Shown here: positions 17,023 through 25,271 of the stretch, in pieces
Layout of the letters: every line of letters starts with the position of its first letter
Numbering within the stretch: the first letter of the stretch is position 1
Assembly (NCBI GenBank): GCA_030447505.1
Contig: JAUJOT010000004.1
Coordinates: 1-64,000, forward strand
DNA length: 64,000 bases
From: Solirubrobacteraceae bacterium
GTDB taxonomy: Bacteria; Actinomycetota; Thermoleophilia; Solirubrobacterales; Solirubrobacteraceae
Reading direction: 5' to 3'
The notes under the pieces: model-generated
The model's database searches: none
What the model was told of the DNA's origin: nothing
The model's input: the letters and a program-made list of their open reading frames with translations, nothing else
Program-made: the position numbers and the translations under genes

Positions 17023-17147
17023 CGGCCCGCGCACGATCGCCTCTCCGGCGGCTCACGCGCGCAGCCGCCACCGCGCCGCGCACGGGGAGCAGGAGTCTCA
17101 CCCTCGCTCTTGCCCGTCGTTCAAACCGGGTTACGCTCTCCCTCGCG

Positions 17148-18797
17148 GTGGCGATCGAGGAGACGCAACAGGCCGATGATGGGGTCGCCGTTGGCCGTGA
17201 CGCACTGTCGCGGGCGGCATGGGGGGAGGCTCGCGCCGCGTTTGAGTCCGTCATCGCCAGGGAGGAGACACCGGAGGCTCTCGAGGGGCTGAGCTGGGCC
17301 GCGTGGTGGACTGGCGCGACGGAATTGCTCTTCAAGTCGCGTGAGCGCGCGTATGCGCTGTATCGAGGCCGCGAGGACCGCCTCGGCGCGGCGCGGATGG
17401 CGACCTGGCTCGGCACCGACAGCGTCGACTTCCGCGGCGAGTTCGCGGTCGCCGGCGGGTGGCTGTCGCGCGCCCGTCGCCTGCTCGCCGGCCTCGAGGA
17501 CACCCTCGAGTACGGATGGCTCTGCGTCCACGAGGCCGAGCAGCTGATCTACGCCGAGGACACGGCCGAGGCGCGGATGCGCGGAACGCAGGCCGCCGCG
17601 CTCGGCCGGCGCCTCGAGAGCACCGCGCTCGAGATGATGGGCATCGCGGTCGAGGGTCTGGCCCTCGTCACCGAGGGCGAGATCGAGCGTGGGATGCGGG
17701 ATCTGGACGAGTCCGCGACCGCGGCGCTTGCGGGCGAGTTCGAGGAGCGCGCCTACGCCGCGTTCGCCTCGTGCTTCGTGATCTACGCCTGCGAGCGGGT
17801 CCGCGACTACGATCGCGCCGCGGAGTGGTGCACGCGCGCCTCGGAGTACGCGGAGCGAACGAAGATGGAGTCGCTGAACCACCTCTGTCGCGCCCATCAC
17901 GCAGGGGTGCTGATCTGGCGCGGGATGTGGACGGAGGCCGAGGCGGAGCTGATCCGCGCCGGCGACGTGCTCGCGGCGAGTCGTCCGGCCCTGGCTTCCG
18001 AGGCCGTCGTCCGGCTCGGCGAGCTGCGCCGCCGTCAGGGACGGCTCGACGAGGCGGAGAGCCTGCTCGCCGACGTGACCGACCACCCGCTCGCGCTCCT
18101 CGTTCTCGCAGAGATCCGGCTTGACCGCGACGACCCGGTGCTCGCCCACGACCTGGTCGACCGGCTCCTGCGCGAGACGCCGAAGACGAGCCGCACCCAG
18201 CGCGCCACGGTGCTCGAGCTGGCGGTGCGCTCGCATGCCGCCTGCGGCCGGCTCGACGCAGCCGGGGAGGCGCTCGCAGAGCTCCGTCAGATCGGCGACG
18301 CGCTGGCAACGGAGCCGCTGCGGGGCTGCGTGAGCTTCTCGGCCGGGGTGGTTGCCGCGGCGGTCGGCGAGCACGAGGAGGCGAGGCGCGGCTTCTCCGA
18401 CGCCGCTTACGCGTACCGGCGCGCGGCTGCTCCCTATGAAGCGGCGCGGGCGCAGGTCGAGGTCGCACGGGCGCTCGCCGCGCTGGGACGCACCGCGCAC
18501 GCCGGCCAGGAGGCCGCGCGCGCGGCCGAAGCGCTCGAGCGGATGGGCGCCGAGCGCGAGGCCGAGCGGGCGAGGATGGTGACCGGGCGCCGGCCGGGAC
18601 GGGGCTCGCTGCTGACGCGGCGCGAGCAGGAGGTCATGCGGCACGTCGCCGACGGCCGCAGCGACCGCGAGATCGCCGCCGAGCTCGTGCTCAGCGAGCA
18701 CACCGTCCACCGGCACGTGGCGAACGTTCTCGCCAAGCTCGGCTGCCGCTCGCGCTCGGCAGCGGTCGCCGAAGCCCTTCGCAAGAACCTCCTCTGA
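17148..18797 (+). CDS. LuxR-family regulator with TPR-like repeats
   Basis: About 549 residues from GTG 17148. Residues 1-~470 are Ala/Glu/Arg-rich helical hairpins of TPR type (for example EALEGLSWAAWWTG). The C-terminal ~65 residues are a LuxR helix-turn-helix: LLTRREQEVMRHVADGRSDREIAAELVLSEHTVHRHV. There is no N-terminal ATPase domain, so it resembles the C-terminal half of large ATP-binding LuxR proteins. TTACGCT upstream could be a -10 for a nearly leaderless message. The DsrE gene follows 124 bases later on the same strand and may be a target. Confidence 0.85.
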   Translation: MAIEETQQADDGVAVGRDALSRAAWGEARAAFESVIAREETPEALEGLSWAAWWTGATELLFKSRERAYALYRGREDRLGAARMATWLGTDSVDFRGEFAVAGGWLSRARRLLAGLEDTLEYGWLCVHEAEQLIYAEDTAEARMRGTQAAALGRRLESTALEMMGIAVEGLALVTEGEIERGMRDLDESATAALAGEFEERAYAAFASCFVIYACERVRDYDRAAEWCTRASEYAERTKMESLNHLCRAHHAGVLIWRGMWTEAEAELIRAGDVLAASRPALASEAVVRLGELRRRQGRLDEAESLLADVTDHPLALLVLAEIRLDRDDPVLAHDLVDRLLRETPKTSRTQRATVLELAVRSHAACGRLDAAGEALAELRQIGDALATEPLRGCVSFSAGVVAAAVGEHEEARRGFSDAAYAYRRAAAPYEAARAQVEVARALAALGRTAHAGQEAARAAEALERMGAEREAERARMVTGRRPGRGSLLTRREQEVMRHVADGRSDREIAAELVLSEHTVHRHVANVLAKLGCRSRSAAVAEALRKNLL

Positions 18798-18921
18798 CCG
18801 GGCAGTGGCCGGATCAGGCCATACACGGCGAATCCTGCAAATGGCGAATCGATGCGAAGTCTCCGAGCGCGCCCCGCGGAATGCTCGTCACATTCGAACC
18901 TCCCGGAATGGAGACGAGCAG

Positions 18922-19290
18922 ATGGCCGGCAAGAAGGCAGTGATCAACCTCGCGACGGGCCTCGAGGACGCCGAGCGCGTGACCATCGCGTTCCTCGTCG
19001 CAGGCGCGGCGGCGGCGAGCGGCAGGCGGGTGGCGATGTTCCTGACCAAGGAGGCGGTGCGGATCGGCGTCGACGGCTACACGGAAGGCGTCGCCTGCGA
19101 CGGATGCCCGCCGCTCCCGCGGCTCTTCGAGCAGTACGCCGACGCCGCCGGCGAGCTCCTCGTCTGCCCAATCTGTTTTGAGGCCCGAAAGCTCGACGAA
19201 TCGAAGCTCGTCTCCAACGCCCGCCTCGCCGGGGCCACCCCCCTCTGGGAATGGATCGGCGACGAGGGCGCCGAGGTCTTCAGCTACTGA
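18922..19290 (+). CDS. DsrE-like sulfur-relay family protein
   Basis: A 122-residue Rossmann-like protein. KAVINLATGLEDAERVTIAF at the start and VAMFLTKEAVRIGV match the DsrE/DsrF-like (predicted peroxiredoxin) family. Two Cys pairs, CDGC (~61-64) and CPIC (~82-85), could bind or transfer sulfur or a metal. GGAGA lies 7 bases before the ATG, a good ribosome site. It directly follows the LuxR regulator and is followed by non-coding sequence. Function in this organism is unknown. Confidence 0.8.
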   Translation: MAGKKAVINLATGLEDAERVTIAFLVAGAAAASGRRVAMFLTKEAVRIGVDGYTEGVACDGCPPLPRLFEQYADAAGELLVCPICFEARKLDESKLVSNARLAGATPLWEWIGDEGAEVFSY

Positions 19291-19624
19291 GACGCGCGGC
19301 AGATCCCCGGGGCGCCGCCAGCCGTTATCGTCGCCGCGGCTCGCGGCCTTCGGCCTTCGGCCTCCGGCGCCCCGCCTCCGCCGACCGCTACTGCAATGGA
19401 CGAGGACCGGCAGGCGGTGCGGCAGCAGCACCGGAGCGTCCGATAGCCGAGGTGTTTCCTCACGCCGCATCGGCGGCGACGTCGCGTAGTGTTGGCCGAG
19501 CGGGGGAGGAACACCACTTTTTGGATGCCAAGCGATTTTCGGCCGAGGGGTGCACGCTCCGGTGTGTGCCCGCTAGGGTCTGGCCCCCCGGGCGCGGCCG
19601 CTCGCGGCCGGCTCGTGAGATCGC
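19291..19624. other. Non-coding spacer with GGCCTTCGGCCTTC-type simple repeats
   Basis: Near 19350-19370 the sequence GCCTTCGGCCTTCGGCCTCC is a short slipped repeat able to form small hairpins, possibly terminating dsrE. No coding frame with proper bias is present. Confidence 0.4.
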
Positions 19625-19915
19625 TTAGGCGTCGAGCACGCGCAGCGAGGCGCCCAGCAGATCGGGGATCGGGCGTGACATCCCCAGCGAGCGCGAGAAC
19701 CGCATCAGCACGCGGTGCTGCGCCGGCGTGCCGAGCAGCTGCGACCGCGCGCGCGATGTCCGCCACCGCCGACCACCAGCCGCGCGCCGTACACGACGCC
19801 GCTCCGGGTGCACGGCCTTGCCGCCGCCGCGCCGCTGCGAGCCCGCCAGCACTGCCGCGACCGCGTAGCCAGCGGCGTCGACGGCGAGCCGGCCGGGGAG
19901 CCCGAAGACCGGCGC
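19625..19915 (-). pseudogene. Frameshifted remnant of an unidentified enzyme-like protein
   Basis: Leftward, three pieces line up as one protein if two single-base shifts are allowed: DAAGYAVAAVLAGSQRRGGGKAVHP, then SGVVYGARLVVGGGGHRAR in the next frame, then back to LLGTPAQHRVLMRFSRSLG with MSRPIPDLLGASLRVLDA and a stop. The pattern recalls an actinobacterial family with a VHPxGVV-RFSRSLGLP-PDLLGLALR layout (catalase-related or so-called phosphodiesterase proteins), but I cannot name it firmly. Its N-terminal part and a start are missing. Bases 19916-20062 hold nothing recognisable. Confidence 0.4.
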
Positions 19916-20062
19916 GCGCGTTGTCACCGATGCGCGGCACCCGCGCGCCGATACACGACGGCCGTTGCCTGCGCACGCTGAAAGGAACCGCGAGCTGCCG
20001 TGAACGCGGTCGCATCCAGCGGCGCTGCGCACCACAATCGATCCGCCGGGCCGGCGCCGCTC

Positions 20063-20938
20063 CTACCCGCGGAGGATCTCGACCGCGATCGCCGCGACCT
20101 GCGTCGGCGTGCGCCCGACGCGAACCCCGACCGCTTCGAGCGCGTCGATCTTCGCCTGCCCGCCGCCGCTGGAGCCCGACACGATCGCACCCGCGTGGCC
20201 CATCGTCCTGCCGGGCGGCGCGGTCAGTCCGGCGATGTAGCCGACGACCGGCTTGGAGACGTGCTCGGCGATGAAGGTGGCGGCTTCCTCCTCCGCCGAG
20301 CCGCCGATCTCGCCGCTCATGACGATCAGCTCGGTCTCCGGATCGGCTTCGAAGAGGGCGATGATGTCGACGAACGAGGAGCCCGGGACCGGGTCGCCGC
20401 CGATGCCGACGATCGTCGAGTTGCCAAAGCCGCTCTGCGCCAGCTCGTTGCCGATCTGATAGGTGAGCGTCCCCGATCGCGAGACGACGCCGACGTTGCC
20501 GGGCTTGAAGAACGCGGCCGGGATGATCCCGACGTTGGCCTTGCCCGGCGACAGCACCCCAGGGCAGTTCGGGCCGACGAGGCGCACGTCGGGGTTGCGC
20601 TTGAGGACGTTGAAGACCATCAGCTCGTCGTGCGCCGGGATGCCCTCGGTGATCGCGATGATCGTCGCGATGCCCGCATCCTCGGCCTCGAGGATCGAGT
20701 CGGCGGCAAAGCGGGGCGGGACGAAGATCATCGCGGTGTTGGCGTCGGCCGCCGCGACGGCCTCACGAAAGGTGTTGAAGACCGGCACGCCCTCGACGTC
20801 CTGGGCGCCCTTGCCGGGCGTGACGCCGGCCACGACGTTCGTGCCGTAGCGGCGGTTGTTGATCGCGTGGTAGCTGCCCTCGCGGCCGGTCAGGCCCGAG
20901 ACCGCGAGGCGCGTGTCCTCGCCGACGAGGATGCTCAT
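20063..20938 (-). CDS. sucD: Succinyl-CoA synthetase alpha subunit
   Basis: A 291-residue TCA-cycle subunit that carries the phospho-histidine and the CoA-binding Rossmann domain. GLTGREGSYHAINNRRYGT, FVPPRFAADSILEAEDAG and GPNCPGVLSPGKANVGI are standard; the active His lies in GRTMGHAGAIVSG (~residue 245). ATG 20938 overlaps the last stop of the mini-ORF chain. Compared with sucD in most genomes, which follows sucC within a few bases, it is separated from sucC by a 236-bp tandem repeat. Confidence 0.96.
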   Translation of the reverse strand: MSILVGEDTRLAVSGLTGREGSYHAINNRRYGTNVVAGVTPGKGAQDVEGVPVFNTFREAVAAADANTAMIFVPPRFAADSILEAEDAGIATIIAITEGIPAHDELMVFNVLKRNPDVRLVGPNCPGVLSPGKANVGIIPAAFFKPGNVGVVSRSGTLTYQIGNELAQSGFGNSTIVGIGGDPVPGSSFVDIIALFEADPETELIVMSGEIGGSAEEEAATFIAEHVSKPVVGYIAGLTAPPGRTMGHAGAIVSGSSGGGQAKIDALEAVGVRVGRTPTQVAAIAVEILRG

Positions 20939-21170
20939 CGCGAGGACCGGCCTTGCGGCTCGACGCGGGCGGCGGTCGAGCAATGGCGCGCTGTCATCGC
21001 GAGGACCGGCCTTGCGGCTCGACGCGGGCGGCGGTCGAGCAATGGCGCGCTGTCATCGCGAGGACCGGCCTTGCGGCTCGACGCGGGCGGCGGTCGAGCA
21101 ATGGCGCGCTGTCATCGCGAGGACCGGCCTTGCGGCTCGACGCGGGCGCCGCCCGAGCAATGACGCGCTG
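20935..21170. repeat. Four tandem 59-bp repeats between sucC and sucD
   Basis: Units begin at 20935, 20994, 21053 and 21112. The first three are identical; the fourth (next to sucC) differs at four bases. Each unit contains GCTCGAC and GTCGAGC as 7-bp arms around a 10-base loop (degraded to 5 bp in the divergent unit), so the mRNA could form a row of hairpins. There are no unique spacers between units, so it is not a CRISPR array. Identical copies imply recent expansion by slippage or unequal crossover. Confidence 0.97.
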
Positions 21171-21174
21171 TCAT
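20935..21174 (-). other. Chain of four 20-codon mini-ORFs linked by ATGA overlaps
   Basis: On the coding strand of sucCD each 59-bp unit is an open frame of ATG, 19 further codons and TGA (63 nt), and each start overlaps the previous stop by four bases. The first ATG (21174) overlaps the sucC stop and the last TGA (20935-20937) overlaps the sucD ATG (20938). The frames run 21174-21112, 21115-21053, 21056-20994 and 20997-20935. Peptides read MTARHC, then SGGAR or STAAR, then VEPQGRSSR. The repeats thus keep stop-start coupling unbroken. Whether peptides accumulate is unknown. Confidence 0.75.
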
Positions 21175-22322
21175 CCCGACTCTCCCCGCGCGAGCGCCAC
21201 GACGCGCGCGGCCGCGCCGTCCATCGTCGCCTCGGCGTGGACGTTCGGCAGCTTCGCGTCGGCGAGCAGGCTGCGCGCCTCGACGTCGTTCGTCCCGTCG
21301 AGCCGGACGACGAACGGCACGGTCGGCTGGAGGATTCCGTACGCCTCGATCAGCCCCCTGGCAACCTCGTCGCAGCGCGTGATCCCGCCGAAGACGTTGA
21401 ACAGGACGGCCTTGACGTTGGGGTTGGAGAGGATCACCTCGACCGAAGCGACGATCGCCTCGGCCTTCGCGCCGCCGCCGGCGTCGAGGAAGTTCGCAGG
21501 CGCCCCGCCGGCGTGTGCGACGACGTCGAGCGTCGACATGACGAGGCCGGCGCCGTTGCCGAAGATCCCGATGTCCCCGTCGAGCTTGACGTACGTCAGC
21601 CCGCGCTCCCTGGCCATCGCCTCCTGCGGGTCGACGTCGGCGTCGTCGTCGAGCGTCGCGTTGTCGGGGTGGCGGAAGATCGCGTTGTCGTCGAGCGTGA
21701 CCTTCGCGTCGAGTGCGACGACCTCGCGGTCGGGGGTGACGACGAGCGGGTTGATCTCGACGAGCGTCGCGTCCTCCCTGACGAAGGCCTCGTAGATCGC
21801 CGCCAGCATGTCTCCGACCGGACGGACGACGCCGGCGTCGACACCCGCCTCGTACGCCAGGCGCCGCGCGTGGAAGGGGTGAAAGCCGACGAGCGGGTCG
21901 ACGTGCAGCGTCGCGAGCGCCTCGGGGTGCTCGGCCGCGACCTGCTCGATCTCGATCCCGCCCTGCGTCGACAGCATGACGAGCGGCGCCTTGGCCGAGC
22001 GGTCGAGGACGACCGCCGCGTAGTACTCCGACTGGATCTCCGACGCCCGCTGGAGCCACAGCTCGCGCACCGTGTGGCCGCGGATGTCCATCCCGAGAAT
22101 GCTCGTCGCGTGCTCGCGGACCTCGTCGATCGACGCGGCGATCCTGATGCCGCCGGCCTTGCCGCGGCCGCCGCTCTTCACCTGCGCCTTGATGACGATC
22201 GGAAAGCCGATCTGCTCCGCGGCCGCGACCGCGGCGTCGACCGTCGTTGCCTCACTGCCCGGAAGCTGAGCCACGCCGTGACGGGCCAGAACCTGCTTTC
22301 CCCTGTACTCGAGAAGGTCCAT
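21171..22322 (-). CDS. sucC: Succinyl-CoA synthetase beta subunit
   Basis: A 383-residue ATP-grasp subunit. MDLLEYRGKQVLARHGV is the conserved N-terminus, so ATG 22322 is preferred over ATG 22337, which would add five residues. IVIKAQVKSGGRGKAGG, LVEINPLVVTPD and FNVFGGITRCDEVARG are nucleotide-grip and subunit-interface motifs. With sucD it forms the TCA-cycle enzyme that couples succinyl-CoA cleavage to NTP formation; it also receives succinyl-CoA from the methylmalonyl-CoA mutase at 55.5-57.1 kb. The TGA stop overlaps the first repeat mini-ORF. Confidence 0.96.
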   Translation of the reverse strand: MDLLEYRGKQVLARHGVAQLPGSEATTVDAAVAAAEQIGFPIVIKAQVKSGGRGKAGGIRIAASIDEVREHATSILGMDIRGHTVRELWLQRASEIQSEYYAAVVLDRSAKAPLVMLSTQGGIEIEQVAAEHPEALATLHVDPLVGFHPFHARRLAYEAGVDAGVVRPVGDMLAAIYEAFVREDATLVEINPLVVTPDREVVALDAKVTLDDNAIFRHPDNATLDDDADVDPQEAMARERGLTYVKLDGDIGIFGNGAGLVMSTLDVVAHAGGAPANFLDAGGGAKAEAIVASVEVILSNPNVKAVLFNVFGGITRCDEVARGLIEAYGILQPTVPFVVRLDGTNDVEARSLLADAKLPNVHAEATMDGAAARVVALARGESG

Positions 22323-22400
22323 CCGCCGCGCCACCATAGTTCAGGCGGCCCGGGGCGCGCCGGTGCTCGCGCCGGCGAAGCTCCTATGATGGCGCCCCTC

Positions 22401-23078
22401 ATGGCGCTTCCCAAGCAGATCTCGCTGGTCACCTTCGATGTCTACGGCACGCTGATCGACTGGGAACAGGGGATCGTCGATGCCTTCCAGAAGGAGGCCG
22501 CACGAGACGGCTTCACGATCGATCGCGACGAGCTGATCACGAACTTCCACGAGATCGAGCGCCAGATCGAGGCCGGCTCCTACGAGCTGTACGCCGAGGT
22601 GCTGCGCCGCACGGCAGTCGAGATCTCAAAGCGCCTGGAGTGGCCGCTCGAGCCCTCGCGCTCGGGCTTTTTGCCCGACAGCGTCCAGCGCTGGCCGCCC
22701 TTCAAGGAGACCAACACGCAGCTCGCGAAGGCCACCAAGAAGTACAAGACGGGCCTGATCTCGAACATCGACGACAAGCTGCTCGGCCAGACCCGGCGCC
22801 ACATCCCGCACGACTTCGACCTCGTCGTGACCGCCCAGCAGGTGCGCTCCTACAAGCCCGACATGGCGCACTTCACGGAGTGCGCGCGGCGGATGGGCAC
22901 GAAGAAGGGCTGGGTGCACGTGTCGTCGAGCTACTACCACGACGTCGAGCCCTGCGTGAAGAACAAGATCCCCGTGATCTGGGTCAACCGCGGCAGGGAG
23001 ACGCTCGAGCCCGGCCAGAAGAAGCCGACCGCCGAGGTGAGGAACCTCCTCGAGGCGGTCAAGCTGCTCGGCATCTAG
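22401..23078 (+). CDS. HAD-superfamily hydrolase (haloacid dehalogenase type II-like)
   Basis: About 225 residues. The nucleophile motif is FDVYGTLIDWEQG (~residue 11), where the second position of the usual DxD is Tyr, as in L-2-haloacid dehalogenases. GLISNIDDKLLG is motif II and SYKPDMAHF contains the motif III Lys; VHVSSSYYHDVEPC lies in the motif IV region. In-frame ATGs at 22386, 22389 and 22401 are possible; 22401 begins MALPKQISLVTFD. It heads a same-strand trio with the metallo-hydrolase and VOC genes. Substrate unknown. Confidence 0.82.
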   Translation: MALPKQISLVTFDVYGTLIDWEQGIVDAFQKEAARDGFTIDRDELITNFHEIERQIEAGSYELYAEVLRRTAVEISKRLEWPLEPSRSGFLPDSVQRWPPFKETNTQLAKATKKYKTGLISNIDDKLLGQTRRHIPHDFDLVVTAQQVRSYKPDMAHFTECARRMGTKKGWVHVSSSYYHDVEPCVKNKIPVIWVNRGRETLEPGQKKPTAEVRNLLEAVKLLGI

Positions 23079-23087
23079 GAAGCGTGC

Positions 23088-23864
23088 GTGGTGCGGGTCG
23101 TCGGCGTGCACCAGGACGTGCTCGTCGCGACGAGCCGTGCCTGGCAGACGACCTGCACGATCGTGCGCAACGGCGAGGAGTGCTTCGTCGTCGACTCGCC
23201 GGTCTTTCCCGACGAGCTCGAGCTGCTGCCGGCGGTGCTCGAGCACGCCGGCTTCGCACTCACCGGCCTGCTCGCCACGCACGCCGACTGGGATCACCTG
23301 CTCGGCCGGCTCGCGTTCCCGGGCGGCGCGCTCGGCGTCGCCGAGACGACCGCCGCGCGGCTGGCCGCCGCGCCGGGCGCCGCCGCCCGCGGGCTGCGCG
23401 CCTTCGACGACGAGCACTACCTCGACCGCCGCGCGCCGCTGTCGCTCGGCCAGGTCCAGGCGCTGCCCGTGCCCGGCCACTGCCAGATCGGCGGCGAGGA
23501 GCTCGAGCTGCATCCGGCCGACGGCCACACGGCTGACGGCATGGCGATCTGGATCGGCTGGGCGCGCGTGCTCGTCTGCGGCGACTACGTCTCGCCGGTC
23601 GAGGTCCCGATGCTCTCCGAGGGCGGCTCGCGCGATGCGTACATCGCGACGCTGCGCCGGCTGGAGGCGCTCGTCGACGCGGCGGCCTACGTCGTTCCCG
23701 GCCACGGCGAGGTGCTCGACAGCGCGCGCGCCGCGGCGATCCTGCGCGAGGACCTCAACTACCTCGCGAAGCTGCCCGACGCCGAGCTGCCGATCGCCCG
23801 CCGCGGCGAGGCGCAGCGCGCGATCCATGCCGCCAACGTGCAGCGCGTGCGACGCGGCTCATGA
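23088..23864 (+). CDS. Metallo-beta-lactamase fold hydrolase
   Basis: A 258-residue MBL-fold protein. The zinc motif is THADWDHLLG (~residue 64), with further ligands in ALPVPGHCQIG, HPADGHTADGMAIW, LVCGDYVSP and VPGHGEVLD. The first signature reads HxDWDH, close to the usual HxHxDH but with Asp in place of the second His. GTG 23088 follows AGGAAG; GTG 23091 is an equal alternative. Its stop overlaps the VOC start by ATGA. It resembles glyoxalase II-like or RNase-Z-like stand-alone hydrolases; no substrate can be assigned. Confidence 0.82.
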   Translation: MVRVVGVHQDVLVATSRAWQTTCTIVRNGEECFVVDSPVFPDELELLPAVLEHAGFALTGLLATHADWDHLLGRLAFPGGALGVAETTAARLAAAPGAAARGLRAFDDEHYLDRRAPLSLGQVQALPVPGHCQIGGEELELHPADGHTADGMAIWIGWARVLVCGDYVSPVEVPMLSEGGSRDAYIATLRRLEALVDAAAYVVPGHGEVLDSARAAAILREDLNYLAKLPDAELPIARRGEAQRAIHAANVQRVRRGS

Positions 23865-24217
23865 TCCAGCACGTCGCGCTCGAGGTTCGCGAGCAGGACG
23901 TCGCGGCGTGCGTGCGCTTCTGGGGCCTGCTCGGCTTTGACCGCGTCGAGCCGCCCGGCGCGCTGGCGGCCCGCTCGACCTGGGTGCAGGCCGGCGCCAC
24001 GCAGATCCACTTGCTCTACACGGAGGCGCCGGCGGTGGCGCCCGAAGGTCACGTCGCGGTCGTCGTGCGGGACCACGACGCGACGCTGCAAGCGCTGCGC
24101 GAAGCGGGCTTCGACCCGCAGCCGCGCACGCAGTACTGGGGCTCGCCGCGCGCGTTCGTCCGGTCTCCGGCGGGGCACCGCGTGGAGCTCATGGCGTTCG
24201 CGCCGGAGAGCCGCTAG
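23861..24217 (+). CDS. VOC-family (glyoxalase/bleomycin-resistance fold) protein
   Basis: A 118-residue single VOC module: MIQHVALEVREQDVAACVRFW at the start, GHVAVVVRDHDATLQALREAG in the middle and SPAGHRVELMAF with the metal Glu at the end. It is coupled to the metallo-hydrolase by ATGA. The IS481 copy inserted exactly at its TAG stop, whose CTAG is the core of the target site, so the reading frame survived unchanged. Confidence 0.85.
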   Translation: MIQHVALEVREQDVAACVRFWGLLGFDRVEPPGALAARSTWVQAGATQIHLLYTEAPAVAPEGHVAVVVRDHDATLQALREAGFDPQPRTQYWGSPRAFVRSPAGHRVELMAFAPESR

Positions 24218-24218
24218 C
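24213..24218. repeat. IS481 target site duplication, left copy (GCTAGC)
   Basis: GCTAGC immediately before the left terminal repeat, identical to the six bases after the right end (25266-25271). It fits the NCTAGN target preference known for IS481 of Bordetella. It contains the TAG of the VOC gene on the + strand and the TAG of the transposase on the - strand. Confidence 0.92.
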
Positions 24219-25185
24219 TGTAGGTCCCGAGCAGGTTGTTCAGGCGGCTGATCGGTGGTTGTCGGCCGATGGCTGCGTGTCGTCGGTGATGGTTGTAGCG
24301 GTAGATCCAGCCGTCAAGGGCTGCGGTGCGTTCGGCGCTGGTGGCGTAGATCGCGCCGTAGGCCCAGCCGGCGAGCATCGTGCGGATGAAGCGCTCGGCC
24401 TTGCCGTTGGTCTGCGGGCGTCGTGGCCGGGTGCGCAGGTGGCGGATGCCCAGCGTTCTGCAGGCGATCGCGTGAACGGCTGAGCGGTACGCCGAGCCGT
24501 TGTCGGTAAGCAGGTCGCAGACGGTCATGCCGTGGCTCTCAAAGAACGCGATCGCTCGGCGCAAAAACCCGATCGCGGTGGTTGCCTTCTCGTCGCTGAG
24601 GACTTCGGCGTAGGCCAGGCGCGTGGCGTCGTCGATCGCGACGTGGACGTAGTCCCAGCCGACGATCCTGCGGTTGTGTCCCTCGCTGTCTTTGCGTGTG
24701 CGTCGCGGGTTGCGCTGGAGCCCGGTGATGCGTTTGCCCGCGCCGCCGTGGATGCGGCCGAGCTTCTTGACGTCGATGTGGATCAGCTCACCGGCGACCT
24801 GGCGCTCGTAGCGCTCCGCGGGCTCCAAGCCCAAGCGACCGAGGCGCCCCATCCCGATCCGCGTGAGGATCCCTGAGACCGTCGACAGCGGCCGGTCAAG
24901 GACCTCGGCGATCTCTGGCCCCGAGAAGCGCAACCGTCGCAGTGCCGCGATCGCCTCGATCGTCCGCTCGTCGGTGCGGTTGGCCACCAGCTGCGGCGTC
25001 GACGGCCTGTCGATCAAGCCATCGGGCCCTTCGGTGCGATACCGCGCGAGCCACTTCCGGGCGGTCCGCTCAGAGATCCCGACGCTCTGTGCGGCGTCTC
25101 GGACCTTCCAACTCTCCCTCTCGATTCGATCGACAAGCAACTGCCGGCCGATCACGCTGAGCCGCGCGTTGGCGTGCAACTTCAT
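24214..25185 (-). CDS. IS481-family DDE transposase
   Basis: A 323-residue transposase. An N-terminal helix-turn-helix (AQSVGISERTARKWLARYR) is followed by a second DNA-binding region and an RNase H-fold integrase core: D in IHIDVKKLG, D in LLTDNGSAYRS and E in RPQTNGKAERFIRT, with YNHHRRHAAIGRQPP near the end. ATG 25185 begins MKLHANARLS. The frame runs out through the left terminal repeat and uses the target-derived TAG at 24214-24216 as its stop. The gene looks intact and the element potentially active. Confidence 0.95.
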   Translation of the reverse strand: MKLHANARLSVIGRQLLVDRIERESWKVRDAAQSVGISERTARKWLARYRTEGPDGLIDRPSTPQLVANRTDERTIEAIAALRRLRFSGPEIAEVLDRPLSTVSGILTRIGMGRLGRLGLEPAERYERQVAGELIHIDVKKLGRIHGGAGKRITGLQRNPRRTRKDSEGHNRRIVGWDYVHVAIDDATRLAYAEVLSDEKATTAIGFLRRAIAFFESHGMTVCDLLTDNGSAYRSAVHAIACRTLGIRHLRTRPRRPQTNGKAERFIRTMLAGWAYGAIYATSAERTAALDGWIYRYNHHRRHAAIGRQPPISRLNNLLGTYS

Positions 25186-25265
25186 CCGGTGTCTCCTTGG
25201 TGCTGGGGCTTCGTAACCACCAGCCTCCAGGGAGGCCCGGATGAACAACGTCCTCAGGAACTACA
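24219..25265. mobile_element. IS481-family insertion sequence (complete)
   Basis: A 1047-bp element. The left end (24219) and the complement of the right end (25265) share 20 of 24 bases, both starting TGTAG and ending GTTGTTCA. It contains one transposase gene on the - strand and no passenger. It is flanked by the 6-bp duplication GCTAGC. Both ends, the repeats and the gene are undamaged, which suggests a recent insertion. Confidence 0.94.
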
Positions 25266-25271
25266 GCTAGC
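25266..25271. repeat. IS481 target site duplication, right copy (GCTAGC)
   Basis: GCTAGC directly after the right terminal repeat, matching 24213-24218. Removing the element and one copy restores the VOC gene end joined to GCGCCGCCGCC. Confidence 0.92.

Noticed and set aside
20935-21170. CRISPR array
   Set aside because: The 59-bp units are directly abutting, with no spacers between them and no cas genes nearby.
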